Positions 59,964 to 64,000 of a stretch of 64,000 nucleotides of DNA are shown one piece after another. Each line of letters begins with the position of its first letter. Position 1 is the stretch's first letter. The translations under genes and the position numbers were made by a program. The notes beneath the pieces were generated by a model that was not told the origin of the DNA, ran no database searches, and saw only the letters and a list, made by a program, of their open reading frames with translations. The stretch is from Actinomycetota bacterium (GTDB taxonomy: Bacteria > Actinomycetota > Actinomycetes > Mycobacteriales > HKI-0501), in contig JAVEDU010000035.1 of NCBI GenBank assembly GCA_030840805.1, forward strand, positions 1-64,000. Direction: 5' to 3'.

Positions 59964-61391
59964 TCAGTCTCCCAGCACGGTGGCGACGGCCGGTCGCAGC
60001 CCGTCCACCACCCGACCGGCGCTGACCGGCCCCGCCTCGGCGGCGATCCGCCCGGCCAGCCCGTGCACGAATGCCGCCGCGGCGGCCGCCTCGGCCGCGG
60101 GCACCCCGGCGGCCAGGATCGCCGCGCCGATGCCGCTGAGCACGTCGCCGCTGCCGGCGGTCGCGAGCTCCGCGGTGCCGGTCGGGTTCACGTACGCGCC
60201 GCCCCGCTCGTCGGCGACGATCGTTCGGTACCCCTTCAGCAGCACGGTGCACCGCAGGTCGGCCGCCGCCGCTCGGGCCGCACCGAGCCGGTCCTCGCCC
60301 ACCGGCCCGAACAGCCGCCGGAACTCCCCGTCGTGCGGCGTCAGCACGGTCGGGGCGACCCGGTCCCGGACCCACTCGGGGTGCCGGGCGAGCACCGTGA
60401 GCGCGTCGGCGTCGATCAGCACCGGCACGTCGGTGGCGAGCACCCTCCGCAGGGTCGCCGCGGCGGGGACGTCCGTGCCGAGTCCCGACCCGACCGCCCA
60501 CGCCTGGACGCGGCCCGCCTCGGCCACCGAGTCCGTCACGATCACCTCGGGGTAGGCGGCGCGGACCCGGTCGGCCGCATGCCCGGCGTACCGGACCATG
60601 CCGGCCGGGCCGGCCAGCGCGGCACCGACGGCGAGCAGTGCGGCACCCGGGTACCGGGCCGAGCCGGCGGCGATGCCCACGACCCCTCGCGAGTACTTGT
60701 CGTCGTCGGGCCGCGGCCGGGGCCACCGGCCGGCCACGTCGACGGCATCCGGCACCGCCACATCGGGCTCGGCCAGGTACGGGCCGAGCCCGATGTCCAC
60801 CAGCTCGACCAGGCCCGCCCGCTCCGCACCGGGCCCGACGACCAGCCCCGGCTTGAGGCAGCCGAACGTCACGGTCAGGTCCGCCCGCACCGCGTCGCCG
60901 GGGACCGCGCCGGTGTCGGCCTCGACGCCGCTCGGCACGTCCACGGCGACCGTCGCCGCGCCGGTCAGCGCCGCGGCGGCGACCGCCCGGACCGCGTCCG
61001 GGCGCAGGCTCCCGTGGCCGCCGATCCCGACGATGCCGTCGACCACCAGGTCGAGCCGGGCCGGTACCGCGTCGGTGACCCGGCCGCCGGCCGCCCGCAA
61101 CGCCGCCAGACCCTCCGCATGTGCCCGCTCCTGGCTCAGCAGCAGGGCCCGGACGTGGGCGCCGCGGCGGGCCAGCCGTGCCCCGGCGTACAGCGCGTCC
61201 CCGCCGTTGTCCCCGGACCCGACCAGCAGCAGCACCTGCGACCCGTACAGGCCGGCGGACTCCCGCAGCAGGACGGCGCAGCGCCGGGCGAGCCCGGCCG
61301 CGGCGCGCTGCATCAGCGCGCCCTCGCCGAGCGTGGCCATGAGCGCGCGCTCGGCCGCCCTGACCTGCGCCACCCGGTACGCCGGCCTCAT
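59964..61391 (-). CDS. nnrD: Bifunctional NAD(P)H-hydrate epimerase/dehydratase
   Basis: A 475-residue repair enzyme that restores hydrated NAD(P)H. The N-terminal YjeF_N epimerase domain (1-205) has GSGDNGGDALY. The C-terminal carbohydrate-kinase-like dehydratase domain has TPHDGEFRRLFG, LLKGYRTIV and GTAELATAGSGDVLSGI. It precedes alr, a conserved pairing. Confidence 0.94.
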   Translation of the reverse strand: MRPAYRVAQVRAAERALMATLGEGALMQRAAAGLARRCAVLLRESAGLYGSQVLLLVGSGDNGGDALYAGARLARRGAHVRALLLSQERAHAEGLAALRAAGGRVTDAVPARLDLVVDGIVGIGGHGSLRPDAVRAVAAAALTGAATVAVDVPSGVEADTGAVPGDAVRADLTVTFGCLKPGLVVGPGAERAGLVELVDIGLGPYLAEPDVAVPDAVDVAGRWPRPRPDDDKYSRGVVGIAAGSARYPGAALLAVGAALAGPAGMVRYAGHAADRVRAAYPEVIVTDSVAEAGRVQAWAVGSGLGTDVPAAATLRRVLATDVPVLIDADALTVLARHPEWVRDRVAPTVLTPHDGEFRRLFGPVGEDRLGAARAAAADLRCTVLLKGYRTIVADERGGAYVNPTGTAELATAGSGDVLSGIGAAILAAGVPAAEAAAAAAFVHGLAGRIAAEAGPVSAGRVVDGLRPAVATVLGD

Positions 61392-61395
61392 GGCG

Positions 61396-61764
61396 TCAAC
61401 TCTCCGCCACCACCATGGCCGAGGCGATGCCGCCGTCGTGGGACAGCGAGAGGTGCCACCGGACGATGCCCAGCTCGGCGGCGGTCTGCGCCACCGTCCC
61501 GGCCACCGTGAGCCACGGCCGTCCGTCGACGTCCGACACGACCTCGCAGTCGTGCCACGCCAGGTGCCCCGGCGCGCCGAGGGCCTTGGCGACGGCCTCC
61601 TTCGCGGCGAACCGGGCCGCGAGCGACTCCGCCGACCGCGGGTTCCCGGCCGGGGTCAGCCGCTCGGCGTCGGTGAACAGCCGATCCCGCAGGAGTGGCG
61701 TCCGCCTCAGGGCAGCCTCGAACCGCTCGACGAGCACGACATCCATCCCGACGCTGACGATCAC
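61396..61764 (-). CDS. acpS: Holo-[acyl-carrier-protein] synthase
   Basis: A 122-residue Sfp-type phosphopantetheinyl transferase that activates acyl carrier protein. The Mg/CoA motif [11 protein letters not shown] is at residues 6-16 and [12 protein letters not shown] near 51-62; [10 protein letters not shown] follows. It lies between glmS and nnrD with gaps of only 3-4 bases. Confidence 0.94.
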   Translation of the reverse strand: MIVSVGMDVVLVERFEAALRRTPLLRDRLFTDAERLTPAGNPRSAESLAARFAAKEAVAKALGAPGHLAWHDCEVVSDVDGRPWLTVAGTVAQTAAELGIVRWHLSLSHDGGIASAMVVAES

Positions 61765-61767
61765 CGA

Positions 61768-63642
61768 TTACTCGACGGTGACCGACTTGGCGAGGTTCCG
61801 CGGCTGGTCGACATCGTGGCCGCGGGCCGTGGCGATCTCGCAGGCGAGCACCTGCAGCGGCACGGTCGTCACAAGCGGCGCCAGCAGCGTCGGCGTGCGC
61901 GGCACCCGGATCAGGTGGTCCGCGTACGGCACGACGTCCTCGTCACCCTCCTCGGCGATGATGATGGTGCGCGCACCCCGGGCCCGTACCTCCTGGATGT
62001 TGCTCACCACCTTGCCGTGCAGCGACTCGCGTCCGTGCGGCGACGGCACCACGGCCACGACCGGGGTGCCCTGGTCGATCAGCGCGATCGGGCCGTGCTT
62101 GAGCTCACCGGCCGCGAAGCCCTCGGCGTGCATGTACGCCAGCTCCTTGAGCTTCAGCGCACCCTCGAGGGCCACCGGGTAGCCGACGTGCCGGCCGAGG
62201 AAGAGCACCTGGCCCGACTTCGCCAGGTCACGGGCGAGCTCCCGGACCGGCTCCATCGTCTTCAGCACCTCGGCGATCGCCTCGGGCATCCGCTGCAGCT
62301 GCTCGACGACCGCGCTGACCTCGTCGGCGTACTTGATCCCGCGCACCTGCGCGAGGTACAGCCCGACCAGGTACACGGCCGCGAGCTGCGTCAGGAACGC
62401 CTTCGTCGACGCGACGGCGACCTCCGGCCCCGCCCGGGTGTAGAGGACCGCGTCGGACTCGCGCGGGATGGTGGTCCCGTTGGTGTTGCAGATCGCCAGC
62501 ACGCGGGCCTTCTGCTCCTTGGCGTGCCGGAGCGCCATCAGGGTGTCCATGGTCTCGCCGGACTGGCTGATGGCGATGACCAGCGTCGAGCGGTCCAGCA
62601 CCGGGTCCCGGTACCGGAACTCGCTCGCGAGCTCCACCTCGCAGGGCACCCGGGTCCAGTGCTCGATCGCGTACTTGGCGATCATGCCCGCGTGGTACGC
62701 CGTGCCACAGGCGATGATGAAGACCTTGTCGATGTCGCGCAGGTCCTCGTCGGACAGCCGCATCTCGTCGAGCAGGATCTCGCCGTGCTCGGTGAGCCGG
62801 CCGCGCAGCGTGTCGGCCACGGCCTGCGGCTGCTCGGCGATCTCCTTGAGCATGAAGTGGTCGTAGCCGCCCTTCTCGGCGGCGGAGGCGTCCCAGTCGA
62901 CGTGGTAATCGCGGCCCTCGGCGGCGGCACCGGCGAACGTCGTCACGGTGATGGCGTCCGGGGTGATCTCGACGACCTGGTCCTGGCCGAGCTCGACGGC
63001 CTCGCGGGTGTGCTCGATGAACGCCGAGACGTCGGAGGCGAGGAAGTTCTCGCCCTGCCCGCGGCCCGCCACCAACGGGGAGTTCCGGCGGGCGCCCACG
63101 ACGACGTCGGGCAGATCCCGGTGCACGGCGAGGAGCGTGAACGCGCCCTCCAGCCGGCGGGCCACCCGGCGCATCGCCTCGGCCAGCCGGCTGGTGGTGT
63201 CCGCGGGGACCTCGGCGTACGCGCGGGCCAGCAGGTGCGCGGCGCACTCGGTGTCGGTGTCGCTGGCGAACTCGACGCCCGCCGCCTCCAGCTCGGTGCG
63301 CAGCTGGGCGAAGTTCTCGATGATCCCGTTGTGGATGACCGCGATCGCGCGGTCCTCCGACAGGTGCGGGTGGGCGTTCCGGTCGTTCGGGGCGCCGTGG
63401 GTGGCCCAGCGGGTGTGCCCGATGCCGGTGCTTCCCGCCGCGATCCCGTCCGCGACCGTGTGGCCCGACACGGCCTCGGTCAGATTGGCGAGCTTGCCGG
63501 CCTTCTTCTCGGTGGCCAGCTCGCCCTGGTGGACGATCGCCACGCCCGCCGAGTCATACCCGCGGTACTCGAGGCGCCGCAGCCCCTCCAGCACCACGTC
63601 CAGCGCACGCTGCCCGCCGACGTATCCCACGATTCCGCACAT
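61768..63642 (-). CDS. glmS: Glutamine-fructose-6-phosphate aminotransferase
   Basis: A 624-residue enzyme making glucosamine-6-phosphate, the first step to UDP-GlcNAc. The Ntn amidotransferase domain (1-225) starts at MCGIVGYVG with the catalytic Cys2, and contains GIGHTRWATHGAP and HNGIIENF. Two SIS domains follow (SQSGETMDTL). It ends in PRNLAKSVTVE, as usual. I chose ATG 63642; the frame is open upstream but only Cys2 at the N-terminus is functional. No glmS ribozyme is visible. Confidence 0.96.
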   Translation of the reverse strand: MCGIVGYVGGQRALDVVLEGLRRLEYRGYDSAGVAIVHQGELATEKKAGKLANLTEAVSGHTVADGIAAGSTGIGHTRWATHGAPNDRNAHPHLSEDRAIAVIHNGIIENFAQLRTELEAAGVEFASDTDTECAAHLLARAYAEVPADTTSRLAEAMRRVARRLEGAFTLLAVHRDLPDVVVGARRNSPLVAGRGQGENFLASDVSAFIEHTREAVELGQDQVVEITPDAITVTTFAGAAAEGRDYHVDWDASAAEKGGYDHFMLKEIAEQPQAVADTLRGRLTEHGEILLDEMRLSDEDLRDIDKVFIIACGTAYHAGMIAKYAIEHWTRVPCEVELASEFRYRDPVLDRSTLVIAISQSGETMDTLMALRHAKEQKARVLAICNTNGTTIPRESDAVLYTRAGPEVAVASTKAFLTQLAAVYLVGLYLAQVRGIKYADEVSAVVEQLQRMPEAIAEVLKTMEPVRELARDLAKSGQVLFLGRHVGYPVALEGALKLKELAYMHAEGFAAGELKHGPIALIDQGTPVVAVVPSPHGRESLHGKVVSNIQEVRARGARTIIIAEEGDEDVVPYADHLIRVPRTPTLLAPLVTTVPLQVLACEIATARGHDVDQPRNLAKSVTVE

Positions 63643-63747
63643 GGTGTCCGAGAGTAGCCGAGATCGGGGGCCGCCCAGGTACACCGGCGCGGTGACGTAT
63701 CCGGCAACACAGCACGGGCACGCTCCGGCGGCCCGCCGCCTTGTCCC

Positions 63748-63798
63748 TGATCACGAGTCCGTTTTCGTACCGGGGCAGCGAAAAGGGACTCGTGATCA
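63748..63798. repeat. Palindromic repeat family B, copy 2
   Basis: Arms TGATCACGAGTCC (63748-63760) and GGACTCGTGATCA (63786-63798) are exact complements. Inner TTTTCG (63762-63767) and CGAAAA (63779-63784) pair around an 11-base loop. It lies between the glmM stop and the glmS start, downstream of glmM. The rest of 63643-63814 has no other feature I recognise except a possible -10 (TACTCT) eight bases before glmS. Confidence 0.8.
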
Positions 63799-63814
63799 TG
63801 GGGGCGGGAAGGGC

Positions 63815-64000
63815 TCAGGTGGCGGAACTCACCACGGCGGCGATGCGCTCCGCGACGGTCTGCGCCGCCTCCGCGGTACGCGCCTCGACCATCACCCGGA
63901 TGACCTGCTCGGTCCCGGACGGGCGCAGCAACACGCGACCGCTGTCGGTCAGCTCGACCTCGGCCTCGGCCACCGCGGCGGCCACCGCGGCGGACTCCGC
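63815..64000 (-). CDS. glmM: Phosphoglucosamine mutase, C-terminal part (cut by window end)
   Basis: The last 61 codons before the TGA at 63815-63817 read through to the window edge. They contain the conserved phosphate-binding loop [19 protein letters not shown] and a normal C-terminus ([13 protein letters not shown]). GlmM converts glucosamine-6-phosphate to glucosamine-1-phosphate, next to GlmS in the UDP-GlcNAc pathway. The rest of the gene is outside the window. Confidence 0.85.
   Translation of the reverse strand, partial: AESAAVAAAVAEAEVELTDSGRVLLRPSGTEQVIRVMVEARTAEAAQTVAERIAAVVSSAT

Noticed and set aside
63643-63814. glmS ribozyme upstream of glmS
   Set aside because: The gap contains a palindromic repeat but no ribozyme-like conserved core; this riboswitch is mainly found in Firmicutes.

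Overview
This 64 kb window is a high-GC actinomycete chromosome segment. The signs are pervasive GTG starts, ATGA/GTGA stop-start overlaps, WhiB, BldM-type and SigD/RsdA regulators, GuaB3, DUF5319, and CIRCE-controlled groES-groEL1. From memory, gene content and order follow the conserved stretch of Streptomyces coelicolor around SCO4740-SCO4849 (glmS, alr, tsaD, groES/EL, whiB-like, bldM, sigD, guaB, guaA, chorismate mutase, pcrA, icmB-like, sucCD, purNH, folD, mdh, trpS, dacs). A dimeric eukaryote-like isocitrate dehydrogenase beside mdh differs from the Streptomyces arrangement I know. The sequence does not let me name the genus. I found no rRNA, tRNA, CRISPR, phage or insertion-sequence genes; this is core chromosome.

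Layout. 0.1-9.6 kb: two D,D-carboxypeptidases, an SCO4848-type membrane protein, a YihY protein, a 2'-5' RNA ligase, trpS, a CorC-like transporter, galE-galK and a glyoxalase-like protein. 9.7-22.6 kb: central metabolism and one-carbon/purine genes (exoIII, icd, mdh, folD, GT87 protein, pentapeptide protein, purH, purN, small membrane proteins, DUF6350, sucD, sucC). 22.9-31 kb: CocE-type hydrolase, B12-binding mutase subunit, lipase, M23 peptidase, pcrA, then an aromatic leader peptide with attenuator and chorismate mutase, and a PIG-L deacetylase. 31-38.5 kb: PspC-type two-component envelope module, phosphatidylserine decarboxylase fusion, pssA, tandem Nudix, PP2C remnant. 38.6-48.5 kb: guaA, DUF427, guaB3, guaB, DUF5319, sigD-rsdA, BldM-like, TPR-like, MerR-like and WhiB regulators. 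48.6-64 kb: groEL/groES, THUMP-like methyltransferase, tsaD-rimI-tsaB, acyl-CoA ligase, a TsaE-CPCC fusion, UDG, hydrolase, alr, nnrD, acpS, glmS and the 3' end of glmM.

How the genes work together. icd, mdh and sucCD are TCA-cycle genes; purN/purH/folD plus guaA/guaB/guaB3 make purines; alr, glmS, glmM and the two carboxypeptidases serve the cell wall; psd/pssA make phosphatidylethanolamine; tsaB, tsaD and tsaE make tRNA t6A.

The most interesting non-textbook items are: (1) an 18-codon Tyr/Phe-rich leader peptide followed by a terminator hairpin in front of chorismate mutase; (2) two families of dispersed palindromes of 51-69 bp, one copy of which supplies a stop codon and borders a broken nucleoside hydrolase gene; (3) a TsaE fused to a CPCC zinc-ribbon domain; (4) a phosphatidylserine decarboxylase with an extra methyltransferase-like domain; (5) a CD225/dispanin paralogue that has lost its first membrane segment; (6) a 34-bp perfect hairpin between whiB and groEL; (7) purN apparently starting at CTG.
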